A DNA stretch of 41,711 nt from Bacillota bacterium (GCA_029782135.1 JAKOVI010000049.1:1-41711), one strand, 5' to 3'; counted from the stretch's first letter, positions 17,502 to 27,974 are shown. Numbers and translations are program-made. Notes: generated by a model from the sequence alone, not told the origin.

Positions 17502-17526
17502 GAGTGGGTTTCCCACTCTTTTTTTA
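17502..17526 (+). terminator. rho-independent terminator after gdhA
   Basis: GAGTGGG (17502-17508), loop TTT and CCCACTC (17512-17518) are followed by a run of eight or more T residues. Confidence 0.95.
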
Positions 17527-17621
17527 TAATGGTCTGGCGGGATGGGAAGGCCGGGAGTGACTTTCGAGCGGCGGAGAAGGCGATGGAATTAAATGAATAT
17601 GTAAACAGACCGATCATAACA

Positions 17622-17650
17622 TTCTCAAATCGGCCAAATAATGATACAAT
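17622..17650 (+). promoter_or_regulatory. candidate promoter for nfnAB
   Basis: TTCTCA (17622-17627) and TACAAT (17645-17650) are separated by 17 bp, 35 bp upstream of the nfnA start. Confidence 0.5.
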
Positions 17651-17685
17651 ATCTTTGTTGATCATTTGTAATGGAGGAGAACAAG

Positions 17686-19892
<2,207 letters not shown>

Positions 19893-19977
19893 GGAAGCAC
19901 GGGTCGAAAAAATGTGGTTATGGCCTTGATTAGCCCCGAATAATAAAGACGTGCTGTTTGTACTTTGAACGAATAAT

Positions 19978-20003
19978 GAGGCGGGAATCATCCCGCCTCT
20001 TTT
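19978..20003. terminator. bidirectional terminator between nfnB and lipoprotein gene
   Basis: GAGGCGGGA (19978-19986) and TCCCGCCTC (19991-19999) form a perfect 9-bp stem with loop ATCA, followed by TTTT on the plus strand and an A/T-rich tail on the minus strand. It ends both converging units. Confidence 0.85.
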
Positions 20004-21024
20004 ACAATTCATTGAGGTAGATATACTGTTGTTCACTCCAAAAACTTACGTTACCACTTTTGTCGAAACTGCTGACCGCGTAGCCCAGTTTCCCGTCCCG
20101 GAACAAATTGGCAGTGATCTGATCAAGATAAGAATGGGTTCCCGGCGGCACTTCCGCCAGGTAGACAAAACGCCCTTCTTGATTGGTACGGTAGATATAG
20201 TACCCGGCCAGATCGGGTTCATATACCTCCTCCCAACTGAGCTCAAAGAGTCCTTGCTCAATCTTCCTGATATTAAAATTTTCCGGCGTAGCCGGGGTGG
20301 AGTCGATTACTCCTTTCACATTTGCGCCCCCGTCTGCTTCGATTGTTAGCTGGGTGTTTTTTCCTGCCCTGATCGTAAAGGTAAAGTAGGGACTCCGGTA
20401 ATAAACTGTCCCGGTTTTTTGCGGGATATAAATCTCCCCCTGATAAGTCCCTTCCGGAATTTTACCTTCACCGCGCAGCCAATCGCCGTCCAGTTCCAGA
20501 TCGATTGTTTTGGAAGTACCGCTTTTCGGATCGGGATAGTAATAAAACCGTCCTTTGGTTACTTCCACCCCAAGGGCGCGCAGTCCCGAAATTTCCATAG
20601 CAATTTCCAAGCTGCCGGGGGCCGGTAAAAGCAAGATAAAAACCTCAACTGTTTTCCCCGGATCAATGTTGAGGGTAGATTCTCCGTAAAAAATACAATC
20701 TTCAGACTCATCAATCCCGGATACTTCAATCTTCCAGGTTCCCGGATACAGGGAATCAAAGACGATCGTCTGTTCACCCTCACCGTTGTAAGCAACTGTT
20801 TTGCTGCGGGGGGGAATTTTTTGGTGGCTGAGGGTGACTTGGAGCATCATGATCGCACTGCCGGCCGCCCTGGTTGTAATTTGTTCCCTTTCGGCGAGGT
20901 TGATATGGAGACAAAGAGTGGCGGGGTCTTTTCCGGGGAAGTAAGGGTCTTTCAGACAAGCGCTGCCGGCTAAGAAGAAACAGAAGAGGAAGAGCGGAAG
21001 AAGTAACCTGTTTCTAGGCGCCAT
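20002..21024 (-). CDS. lipoprotein-like secreted protein with fibronectin type III-like domain
   Basis: A 340-residue protein with an N-terminal signal (residues 5-21) and Cys23 in LAGSAC. This resembles a lipobox but has Gly rather than Leu/Val/Ile at -3, so lipidation is likely but not certain. Residues about 60-125 and 130-235 are beta-rich segments in which KTVEVFILLLPAPGSLEI resembles carboxypeptidase-regulatory-like repeats. Residues 245-335 resemble a fibronectin type III domain (TPENFNIRKI, FELSWEEV, YYIYRTN, YAVSSFDKSGNVS). Probably an envelope protein exposed outside the cytoplasmic membrane. ATG with GGAGG 11 nt upstream. A terminator (21121-21148) separates it from the upstream amidase. 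Specific function unknown. Confidence 0.7.
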   Translation of the reverse strand: MAPRNRLLLPLFLFCFFLAGSACLKDPYFPGKDPATLCLHINLAEREQITTRAAGSAIMMLQVTLSHQKIPPRSKTVAYNGEGEQTIVFDSLYPGTWKIEVSGIDESEDCIFYGESTLNIDPGKTVEVFILLLPAPGSLEIAMEISGLRALGVEVTKGRFYYYPDPKSGTSKTIDLELDGDWLRGEGKIPEGTYQGEIYIPQKTGTVYYRSPYFTFTIRAGKNTQLTIEADGGANVKGVIDSTPATPENFNIRKIEQGLFELSWEEVYEPDLAGYYIYRTNQEGRFVYLAEVPPGTHSYLDQITANLFRDGKLGYAVSSFDKSGNVSFWSEQQYIYLNEL

Positions 21025-21120
21025 CGCGCAACGAACCTCCCTTTTTGTGGAAATAATTTGACATAAAATACAATTTTCCTCCTGGATGCCGTGACGAATC
21101 GGAAAAACAGGTGAAGTTAG

Positions 21121-21148
21121 AAAAAAAGGATACCATGAAGGTATCCTT
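21121..21148 (-). terminator. rho-independent terminator after amidase gene (minus strand)
   Basis: AAGGATACC (21126-21134) and GGTATCCTT (21140-21148) form a 9-bp stem. On the minus strand it is followed by seven T residues (A-run 21121-21127). Confidence 0.92.
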
Positions 21149-21205
21149 GGTTAATGAAGGAGTTATTTGTTCAATTTCAGTTAAAGGGAGGCCGATGGTT
21201 TGAAA

Positions 21206-21844
21206 TTATTGGCCCATATGCTCAACGATCCCGCGGTAAATATAATACGCTTCCCGCCAAAGATATTCGGGATTACGTAGTTTCTGCTCTTCCTGCGGAT
21301 TGGTGATAAAGGAGGCTTCGGTCAGGATCGCCGGCATTTTTGTATGACGGAGCACATAGAAATTAGCGGAATTTGCGCCCAAGTCGCGAAGTTTCGTCAT
21401 TTTCAACAAGCTTTGTTGCACTTTGTTCCGGAGATCGCGGCTTTGCCAGCCGGCGTTGGTTCCGGAATAAACGGCGGTGCCGTTATGGGCCGGATTGACG
21501 GAACCGTTATGATGAATCGAGATAAACCGGTCGGCCCCGCTGGTATTGGCCTTGACGACGCGGGAGGACAAGGAGTGATAACGGTCATCAACCCTCGTCA
21601 TGACGACGGTGGCGCCCCCGTATTCGGTGAGACAATTCCGGAGGTATTGGGCGACCCGTAAGTTAATCTGTTTTTCCGTTAAACCATTGACGCCGACGGC
21701 GCCCGGATCCCACCCGCCATGCCCGGCATCAATCACAAATTTTTTCCCGGCGAGTGGTTTGGTTGCCGCCGCTGCGGTTAGTTGGATCACGATCAGCAGG
21801 GCAACGGTGGTTAAGCAAAAAATAAGATACTTTTTCTTTCGCAA
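21206..21844 (-). CDS. N-acetylmuramoyl-L-alanine amidase (Amidase_3)
   Basis: A 212-residue secreted zinc amidase that cleaves the bond between MurNAc and L-Ala. The signal peptide spans residues 5-26. Zinc ligands and catalytic residues of the Amidase_3 fold are visible: His42 (DAGHGG), Glu57 (TEKQINL), His111 (ISIHHNGS) and Glu176 (ILTEASF). It is CwlD/AmiC-like and consists of the catalytic domain only, without a separate wall-binding module. TTG start with AGGAGG 8 nt upstream. It lies 35 nt downstream of the beta-barrel protein gene and is probably cotranscribed with it. Confidence 0.92.
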   Translation of the reverse strand: MRKKKYLIFCLTTVALLIVIQLTAAAATKPLAGKKFVIDAGHGGWDPGAVGVNGLTEKQINLRVAQYLRNCLTEYGGATVVMTRVDDRYHSLSSRVVKANTSGADRFISIHHNGSVNPAHNGTAVYSGTNAGWQSRDLRNKVQQSLLKMTKLRDLGANSANFYVLRHTKMPAILTEASFITNPQEEQKLRNPEYLWREAYYIYRGIVEHMGQ

Positions 21845-21879
21845 AGCAATTCCTCCTTTTAGGTTCAGTACTTGACTGT

Positions 21880-23052
21880 TTAAAAGGCGGTGGCAAACTG
21901 GAGCGATAACCGGTTATAGCGGGAGAGTTCCAGTTTATCGACACTCGGTTCAAAGATGGAATCAAAGCCAAATTCTAGACTGGTGGCTGGCGAGAAGGAT
22001 TTACAAAGACGCCCGGAGAAGACCAATTGTGCTCTAGAAAATTCAGTTTGTTCGGGGGAGAACAACAATCCGCCTTTGATAGTGGTCGTCCAGTTGTTGT
22101 TGAGATTGTGTTGCCAGGCGCCGCCGAACCCGTAAGAATTCAAGGTGTAGATTTCGCCTTTGTCGATCTCATTCAAAGCGGAAGAGACCGGTGCAAATCC
22201 TTTCGCAAAATACCAGGCATAAAGATTATAGATCTGGCTGGCAACTGCTTTGTTCCAGGAGACTAAGCTTCCAAAAGCGCCGTCGTGTTTATATTCTTGG
22301 AAATTATCCTTTCCTGGCCGGTACCAGACGACTTCACTTTGGAGGGTGCCGCCATAGGCATTCGCAATCAGATCGAAGCCGACGGCCGTTTCACTCAGAT
22401 CCCCGGTGGGCGTGGTCACCAGAGTCATCCCGAGCATATATCCTGGTTTGGGGAGGGCAATCCGGAACCCAAACTGATCATCACTGGTGATCTTGAGCTT
22501 TTCCTCGTTTAAACCCTGGGTGTTTAAATAAAGGCGGGAGTAGTAGCCGCCAAAGTAAACGTCGGTATTGCCGGTTTGTAATGCAATCCCCTGGATCGGG
22601 GAGGTTTGATGGTCGGCAATCAGCCCAAGCGGATCCAGGGTAAACTTAAACTTGCCTAGATCGGCCAGGAGATTGGAAGAACGGTACCTGACAGCCGCTT
22701 CATCGACATATAAATGATTGATATAGCCATAATTGTCATAATGACCTAAGAGCAGATAAAAGTAGAAGTTTTGGTCAATATGCGAATCAAGGTAAATGTT
22801 TAAATGGTTTTTGAGATCCGGCGTCCGGTATTCTTCGTATACCCGTTGTTTGTAATCGGCCGTGAGACTGAATTCTCCGCCCAATTGAAAACGCCCCCAC
22901 CGGCTTTCCAAATTTGCCAGGCGCTTGGCGATTGTTGTCTCCGCTGCCTCGACGCGCTGGCAAGGTGTGAGCAGGAAGAGCATCAACGCGAAACAGGAGA
23001 TTAAAAAGGACATCCCAAGAAGTTTAAGAGCTTTTGTGCGAGAGTGTAACAA
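21880..23052 (-). CDS. predicted outer-membrane beta-barrel (porin-like) protein
   Basis: A 390-residue exported protein. The signal peptide ends near VEAAE (mature start about residue 37-38). A short helical, coiled-coil-like stretch (TIAKRLANLESRWG) follows, then alternating amphipathic strands rich in Tyr, Phe and Gly to the end, e.g. FYFYLLLGHYDNYGYI, VYFGGYYSRLYLN, LSLQFATAF. The terminal Phe and the aromatic-girdle pattern are those of outer-membrane barrels recognised by the BAM machinery. It has no SLH domain, unlike OmpM porins of Negativicutes. ATG at 23067 lies inside GGAGGAAG, so TTG at 23052 with 8-nt spacing is preferred. It heads a minus-strand unit with the amidase. Transport specificity unknown. 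Confidence 0.72.
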   Translation of the reverse strand: MLHSRTKALKLLGMSFLISCFALMLFLLTPCQRVEAAETTIAKRLANLESRWGRFQLGGEFSLTADYKQRVYEEYRTPDLKNHLNIYLDSHIDQNFYFYLLLGHYDNYGYINHLYVDEAAVRYRSSNLLADLGKFKFTLDPLGLIADHQTSPIQGIALQTGNTDVYFGGYYSRLYLNTQGLNEEKLKITSDDQFGFRIALPKPGYMLGMTLVTTPTGDLSETAVGFDLIANAYGGTLQSEVVWYRPGKDNFQEYKHDGAFGSLVSWNKAVASQIYNLYAWYFAKGFAPVSSALNEIDKGEIYTLNSYGFGGAWQHNLNNNWTTTIKGGLLFSPEQTEFSRAQLVFSGRLCKSFSPATSLEFGFDSIFEPSVDKLELSRYNRLSLQFATAF

Positions 23053-23197
23053 TGAATCTTCCTCCATTTCTGTGCATGATTTGAGTTACGACGGCTTAAA
23101 GGCGTGCAAGTATAAAAGGATCGTTGGCTGAATCTTGGTACTGATGGCAGGAATCCGGCGAAACCTCCGGTTGCTTCATTAGCTTCTCTTTTTTAAT

Positions 23198-23219
23198 AAA
23201 AAACCCTGCTAAAGGCAGG
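23198..23219 (-). terminator. terminator on minus strand downstream of SASP gene
   Basis: CCTGC (23205-23209) / GCAGG (23215-23219) is followed on the minus strand by a T-run (A-run 23198-23203). The rest of 23053-23349 holds no convincing gene. Confidence 0.65.
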
Positions 23220-23326
23220 TTTGGAATTTATGGTAAACTATTAAATGCTTTGATTTCGTCATAGTTTTGCTGGCGGGAGCAAAAAATGGGAGGGCGTTGG
23301 TGGAGGGAGAGCGACCAACAGTTTAA

Positions 23327-23345
23327 GGGGCGTGTGGGACGCCCC
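23327..23345 (-). terminator. hairpin immediately after SASP stop
   Basis: GGGGCGT (23327-23333) and ACGCCCC (23339-23345) form a perfect 7-bp GC-rich stem 5 bp past the stop. The T-tract is weak, so it may be an mRNA-stabilising 3' hairpin rather than a full terminator. Confidence 0.6.
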
Positions 23346-23349
23346 TGGT

Positions 23350-23535
23350 TTAAGACTGCCGGCTTAACATCTCTTCGGCCTTCTGGATCAGGCCGCGTAC
23401 GAGGAGACCGGCTTCGCGGGTAGTGAGATTGCTGTAGTCGTAGTAATTCCCTTCGCGCCGGATCCGGTCCGCAAAACCAAGTTCCTTTGCGATTTCGTAT
23501 TTAACCCGATCGGAGACGATACTACGGCGTGCCAC
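23350..23535 (-). CDS. alpha/beta-type small acid-soluble spore protein
   Basis: A 61-residue SASP that coats and protects DNA in dormant spores. Family features: VSDRVKYEIAKELGF with the KYEIA site cut by the germination protease GPR, and the C-terminal LTTREAGLLVRGLIQKAEEM. The frame is open further upstream to an ATG at 23589. GTG at 23535 has GGGAGG exactly 7 nt upstream and gives the compact length expected, so it is chosen. Two hairpins follow. No clear SigG promoter was recognised. Confidence 0.85.
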   Translation of the reverse strand: MARRSIVSDRVKYEIAKELGFADRIRREGNYYDYSNLTTREAGLLVRGLIQKAEEMLSRQS

Positions 23536-23695
23536 AGCTCCACCTCCCAACCTTATTTTCCCCGCTTTGTTGCGCGGAAAATCATTCAATTATTACCTCA
23601 GGGGGACCAAGGAAAGGCGTAATTTTTTATCCAATGCGCGCGTGCATAGCGATGAATCTTTTAAAGAAAAATAAAAAAAACAGGGAGGGGAAAAG

Positions 23696-23893
23696 ATGAG
23701 CAAAGAAGATCGGCTGCCACTGAGTAACCCGGTACGGGCGGATAATTCCGAGGAAAGTGTCAAGTGCCCGTCTTGCGGGATGATGATTGGAATTGGTTAT
23801 GAGGATGAGGAGATGATTGTCTGCCCGGTCTGCGAGGAGCGGATTCCAATCGATGAAGTTCATACCTTGTATGCATCGAATGAGGAATATTAA
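23696..23893 (+). CDS. small zinc-ribbon protein
   Basis: A 65-residue acidic protein with two CxxC knuckles, CPSCGMMIG (Cys24, Cys27) and CPVCEERIP (Cys43, Cys46), as expected for a single zinc ribbon. The strong Shine-Dalgarno GGGAGGGG before the ATG and a terminator right behind it show that it is a real, independently expressed gene. No known family is recognised. It is divergent from the SASP gene. Possible roles include a regulator or a small accessory protein. Confidence 0.75.
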   Translation: MSKEDRLPLSNPVRADNSEESVKCPSCGMMIGIGYEDEEMIVCPVCEERIPIDEVHTLYASNEEY

Positions 23894-23902
23894 AGAACGC
23901 CT

Positions 23903-23925
23903 ACCCGGGGATTCCCCGGGTTTTT
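23903..23925 (+). terminator. rho-independent terminator after zinc-ribbon gene
   Basis: ACCCGGGG (23903-23910), loop ATT and CCCCGGGT (23914-23921) are followed by a T-tract. Confidence 0.92.
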
Positions 23926-24126
23926 ATTTATGCCTTAAACGGGCAGTAGATTATTATTACATAAAATGGTTATAATATACTATAAACCTTTAATAAGGTG
24001 CCCTTTGGGGGAAAATACAACTTTTAGGAATTATTATCGAAAGGCTATTGTTTTCTGGCATTTTTCGTCATAGAATAGAAAAAGTGAGAATATACGGAGG
24101 AGTGGCTGAAGAAAGGACGGATCGGG

Positions 24127-25515
24127 TTGAAGCCAGGTGATCATGTTTATTTTATTGGCATTGGCGGTGCGCGCTTAAGCGCTTTGGCCAAAATTTTACT
24201 GGAGAGCGGGTATCGAGTCTCCGGTTCTGACCGGACGCGCAGCCGGAATACGACCGAGCTCGAGAAGAAAGGGATTAAGATCCATTATGGCCATGACGAA
24301 CAGCAGATCACTGATGAAATTGATGTTGTTGTCTATACGAATGCCGTTGGTGAAGATAACCCGGAACTGTTAAAGGCCAGGGAAATGAAGCTTCCCATCT
24401 ATGAAGGGGCCGAACTGTTAGGCCTGCTGATGAAGGAGAAGGGGGTCGGGATCGCCGTCGCCGGGACCCATGGAAAGACAACCACCACCGCGATGATTGC
24501 TTTACTCTTAATTGAAGGGGGTAAAGACCCGACCGTCGAAGTTGGCGGCGAGATGAAGGAGTTGGTGGGGAACTACCGGACCGGAAAAGGCCCCTATTTC
24601 GTGGTCGAAGCGTGTGAGTTCCGCCGTTCATTCCTTTACCTTTCACCCAAAATTGCGGTGATTACCAACGTCGATTGGGATCACCCGGACTGTTTTCCAA
24701 CCGCCGGTGATGTCGTCCGGACTTTTCAAGAGTTCATTTCTTTGGTGCCTCCCGACGGAAAGGTTGTCTGTTGGCGGGATGATCCCAATTTTCCGGAGTT
24801 GGCCGCCGCCGCGCGGGCGCCGCTACGAACCTTTGGTCTCTCCTCGGAGGCGGATTGGTCTTGTCAACAGATTGAATGGTGTGCGCCGCTCGGGATCAAA
24901 GGCCGTCTATTTCATGCCGGGCAAGAGGTTGGTGAACTAAAATTAAATGTGCCGGGCGAATATAACATCCTAAATGCTCTTGCTGCGGTGGCGACCGTGG
25001 CTGAAGTGGGGGTACCGGTCAGTGATGCCCTGGTTTTCCTCCAGGAATTTACCGGTGTGCGCCGGCGGTTTGAAGTGAAAGGGGAGGCCGGCGGGGTCAT
25101 CGTGGTCGATGATTATGCCCATCACCCACGGGCGGTGAAAAACATTTTAAAGGCGGCGCGCGAGCAATTTTCCGGCCGCATCTGGTGTGTCTTCCAACCG
25201 CACCTCTATAGCCGGACGAAGTATCTCTTCGACGATTTCGCGCAGGCTTTTCGGAACGCCGATATCCTTGTCCTGGCTGATATCTATGCCGCCCGGGAGA
25301 CTGATCCGGGTGATATTTCCAGCCGGCTTTTAGCCGAGGAAACGAAGAAATATCATTCTGACGTCCGGTATATTGGTGGATTAGAACAGATTAAAGAGCA
25401 TTTATTAACCGCGACCCGTCCGGGGGATTTGGTGATTACGATGGGCGCCGGTGATGTCTATAAGGTCGGGGAGGATTTTCTCGAGGCCAAACTGGAAAGT
25501 CTTAAGTCCAGGTAA
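24127..25515 (+). CDS. murC: UDP-N-acetylmuramate--L-alanine ligase (MurC-type)
   Basis: A 462-residue Mur ligase that adds L-Ala to UDP-MurNAc. It shows the N-terminal Rossmann YFIGIGGARLSALA, ATP loop AGTHGKTTTT near residue 117, NVDWDHPDCF, the central GEYNILNALAA, DDYAHHP and the closing VITMGAGDVYKVG. Two positions differ from textbook MurC: GIGGARLSALA replaces GIGGIGMSGLA, and VEACEFRRSFL stands where many MurC proteins have EADESD. The latter variant is, to my knowledge, common in clostridial MurC. TTG start, AAAGGA 9 nt upstream. It lies away from any dcw cluster, so it may be the only MurC or a second copy. Confidence 0.85.
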   Translation: MKPGDHVYFIGIGGARLSALAKILLESGYRVSGSDRTRSRNTTELEKKGIKIHYGHDEQQITDEIDVVVYTNAVGEDNPELLKAREMKLPIYEGAELLGLLMKEKGVGIAVAGTHGKTTTTAMIALLLIEGGKDPTVEVGGEMKELVGNYRTGKGPYFVVEACEFRRSFLYLSPKIAVITNVDWDHPDCFPTAGDVVRTFQEFISLVPPDGKVVCWRDDPNFPELAAAARAPLRTFGLSSEADWSCQQIEWCAPLGIKGRLFHAGQEVGELKLNVPGEYNILNALAAVATVAEVGVPVSDALVFLQEFTGVRRRFEVKGEAGGVIVVDDYAHHPRAVKNILKAAREQFSGRIWCVFQPHLYSRTKYLFDDFAQAFRNADILVLADIYAARETDPGDISSRLLAEETKKYHSDVRYIGGLEQIKEHLLTATRPGDLVITMGAGDVYKVGEDFLEAKLESLKSR

Positions 25516-25545
25516 AATTAAGCGCCACGAAAAGGAGTCCCTTGG

Positions 25546-25577
25546 TTCTCTGGTGAACTAAACCAGAGGATTTTTTT
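25546..25577 (+). terminator. rho-independent terminator after murC
   Basis: TTCTCTGGT (25546-25554) pairs with ACCAGAGGA (25562-25570, one wobble) across a 7-nt loop, followed by seven T residues. Confidence 0.92.
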
Positions 25578-25611
25578 GCCTTTATGTGATTTACGCGCAA
25601 AGGAGAAGAAG

Positions 25612-26733
25612 ATGAACGAGATTGCCTTAGCCAGGTGCGGAAGTTACGAACGGAATGAAGTCGAAGAGGCCGTTGAGCAGTGCCTGACCGGGCTTGGCGG
25701 CCTCAGGCGCTGGGTGGCGCCCGGCCAAAAAGTATTGGTGAAACCGAACATCTTAGCAGCCGAACCGCCGGAGAAGGGAGTGAACACCCATCCGGAGGTC
25801 GTCCGGGCAGTCTTAAAGGCGCTCCTGGCGAGCGGTGTCCAGCCAATCGTCGGCGACAGTCCCGGCGTTGGGAGTCTGGCGCGGGCGGCGGAAAAGGCGG
25901 GCATCGCTGCCGTCTGCCGTGAACTGGGTGTTCCGTTAGCCGTCTTTAATGAAGAAGTGGAGGTCCGAACCGCCCCTGAGGGAAAGATCTTGAAAAGCTT
26001 TCCGCTCGCGCGGGAGGTGACCGAGGTCGATGCGGTGATTAATCTCCCACGGGTGAAAACGCACGGCTTAACCCGTTTAACCGGTGCCGTGAAAAATCTC
26101 TTCGGTTGCGTTGCCGGTTTACACAAAGGCGAAATGCATTTCCGGTTACAAAGAGCGGATATTTTCCAGGAGATGTTGATTGATCTTGCCCTCACGGTTA
26201 AACCAGTCTTGACCCTGGTTGACGGGGTGATCGCCATGGAGGGGGCCGGCCCCCGGAATGGGAAGCTACGCTTAATGGGGTTGATTCTGGCCGGAGAAAA
26301 CCCCTTCGCGGTCGATGCGGCGATTGCCCGCTTGGTTGGCTTGAAACCGGCCGACGTACCGGTCCTGGCGTTAGCAGCGCAAAGAGGAATAGCGGGGATT
26401 AAGGAAAACGAGATTAAGTTTTTAGGGGAGAAGCTTGAGGATTTGGTCATTTATGATTTCAAAGTCCCGGCGGCCAAGAATCTGATCAACCTGCATGTTC
26501 CCGATTGGGTAGTCCGCCTGGTCCGCCGGTTTGTCTCACCCTACCCGGTGATCCGGGCGAATTGCCGGCGGTGCCAGGTTTGTGAGCAGGCCTGTCCGGC
26601 GAAGGTGATTACCAAGACCGGAGATCAAATGGTGATCGATGATCGGAATTGTATCCGTTGCTATTGTTGTCAGGAATTTTGTCCTTATGATGCGATTGAA
26701 TTGAAGGTTCCCTTTGGGGGACGGTTCATTTAA
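25612..26733 (+). CDS. DUF362 protein with C-terminal 2x[4Fe-4S] ferredoxin domain
   Basis: A 373-residue protein: a DUF362 domain (about 1-290; VLVKPNILAAEPPEKGVNTHP, GDSPGVGS, INLPRVKTHGLTRLTGAVKNLFG) followed by a bacterial-type ferredoxin (about 315-365; CRRCQVCEQACP and CIRCYCCQEFCP) holding two [4Fe-4S] clusters. DUF362 proteins are widespread in anaerobes; their biochemical role is not settled. A redox function is inferred from the clusters. ATG at 25612 with AAAGGAG 6 nt upstream is preferred over TTG at 25576, which lies in the murC terminator. It converges on ypiB with a 4-nt overlap. Confidence 0.9.
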   Translation: MNEIALARCGSYERNEVEEAVEQCLTGLGGLRRWVAPGQKVLVKPNILAAEPPEKGVNTHPEVVRAVLKALLASGVQPIVGDSPGVGSLARAAEKAGIAAVCRELGVPLAVFNEEVEVRTAPEGKILKSFPLAREVTEVDAVINLPRVKTHGLTRLTGAVKNLFGCVAGLHKGEMHFRLQRADIFQEMLIDLALTVKPVLTLVDGVIAMEGAGPRNGKLRLMGLILAGENPFAVDAAIARLVGLKPADVPVLALAAQRGIAGIKENEIKFLGEKLEDLVIYDFKVPAAKNLINLHVPDWVVRLVRRFVSPYPVIRANCRRCQVCEQACPAKVITKTGDQMVIDDRNCIRCYCCQEFCPYDAIELKVPFGGRFI

Positions 26734-27272
26734 CATTCCTTCAGCAGTTTGACGAGGCGGAGAAATTCCCCTTTATTGCCGTTGGCCAAAGCCTGATCGA
26801 TCTCGGCCAGCAGCTGATTGCGTTTATGCTCGTTTTCTCCTTCGATCGATAATAACAGCAGTTCCAAATCGAGCTGGAGACTTCTGATCTTTTCGGCCTC
26901 CAAGGGCAAGGGAAGCTCTTCTAAGACATCAACAAAAGAAAGGCACAGGGAGCGCTTGGGGAAATAAAGCGTTAAAAAGAGATGGCCGCTTTTGAACGAC
27001 GCGAGAAAATCCAGGATCGCCTCGGTTTTGGTGAGGATTTTCTCATAGGTTAAAAGCAGACAGGGAGGCATCCCCGTTCCTAAGCTGGAGATCACCAGTA
27101 ACGGACGGAGGAACGAACCGTTTTCAATGATCTTGACCTGCTCGAGGAGCGAGTCCTGGTTAAGGAGCGCGGAGAGGATGGTAGCCGGAGCCTCGCCCCG
27201 GAATTCACAAGCATTTAGAAACCAGTTGAGAAAGTGCCGTTTTGCCAGCGGGCTGACTATCGGTTTCATCAT
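26730..27272 (-). CDS. ypiB: YpiB/UPF0302 family protein with IDEAL domain
   Basis: A 180-residue protein resembling B. subtilis YpiB: an N-terminal UPF0302 region (RHFLNWFLNACEFR, then LLNQDSLLEQVKIIENG) and a C-terminal IDEAL-type segment (QLLAEIDQALANGNKGEFLRL). In Bacillus YpiB is linked to biofilm and membrane-related processes; its role here is unknown. GGGAGGG lies just before ATG at 27272. A second ATG at 27269 has better spacing. It is the only minus-strand gene between DUF362 and DUF523. Confidence 0.75.
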   Translation of the reverse strand: MMKPIVSPLAKRHFLNWFLNACEFRGEAPATILSALLNQDSLLEQVKIIENGSFLRPLLVISSLGTGMPPCLLLTYEKILTKTEAILDFLASFKSGHLFLTLYFPKRSLCLSFVDVLEELPLPLEAEKIRSLQLDLELLLLSIEGENEHKRNQLLAEIDQALANGNKGEFLRLVKLLKEC

Positions 27273-27455
27273 GATCCCTCCCTGAGCCAGGAAAGTTTAA
27301 AGGTCTTCCCATACTTAAATTCGGTACTTTCCGGTTGAGTCTTAATATAAAACTCGTTTATTAATAATACTATTACGTCACACCTGTTTTCATGAGCAAC
27401 TTCCCGGATCTGGACAAAGATGGGAGCTGTTGCATTTAAAGCAGGGAAAGAGCGG

Positions 27456-27974
27456 ATGATGATGAATAGTAAAGATACTATGCCGCCAGTGCTGGTAAGT
27501 GCTTGCCTATTGGGTAACCCGTGCCGTTATAACGGAAAAGGGTATGAACTGCCGGCTTTTGTTGATAGTCTGCAGGAGTATACCGTGATCCCCGTGTGTC
27601 CGGAGGTGTTAGGAGGCCTGGCGGTGCCCCGTCCGCCTGCCGAGCTTGCGGAGGGCGACGGAGATGCTTTCTGGCTAGGAAAAGCCCAGGTCAAAACGGA
27701 AGACGGTAATGACCTTTCGGCGGAGTTCAAAACCGGTGCACTGCGCACCTTGGAACTGGCTAAAAAACACGGGGCCAAGGTCGCGATCCTCAAAGATCAT
27801 AGTCCATCTTGCGGTACGCTCCGGATCCATGACGGTACTTTTCGGAGCAGGTTGATTCCGGGGAGAGGGGTTACTGCCGCTTTGCTGCAAAAAAACGGAA
27901 TAAAGGTCTTTTCGGAAGAGAATTGGCTGTTTACGAGGGGGAAGGGTAATTGTCCGGCAAATATCGATGGCTAA
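27456..27974 (+). CDS. DUF523 domain protein (YbbK-like)
   Basis: A 172-residue DUF523 protein with the family opening VLVSACLLGNPCRYNGKG, CPEVLGGLAVPRPPAE and ILKDHSPSCG. The conserved Cys residues suggest metal or sulfur chemistry, but the function is unknown. Three ATG codons in a row (27456, 27459, 27462) are possible starts. The first has AGGGA 8 nt upstream and is used; the open frame from 27420 lacks support. Its end overlaps the next gene by 25 nt. Confidence 0.85.
   Translation: MMMNSKDTMPPVLVSACLLGNPCRYNGKGYELPAFVDSLQEYTVIPVCPEVLGGLAVPRPPAELAEGDGDAFWLGKAQVKTEDGNDLSAEFKTGALRTLELAKKHGAKVAILKDHSPSCGTLRIHDGTFRSRLIPGRGVTAALLQKNGIKVFSEENWLFTRGKGNCPANIDG

Noticed and set aside
23053-23349. 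Possible riboswitch or leader RNA between the barrel gene and the SASP gene
   Set aside because: A CCGG/CCGG mini-stem and GGCAGGA-like words are visible, but no known riboswitch core could be matched on either strand.
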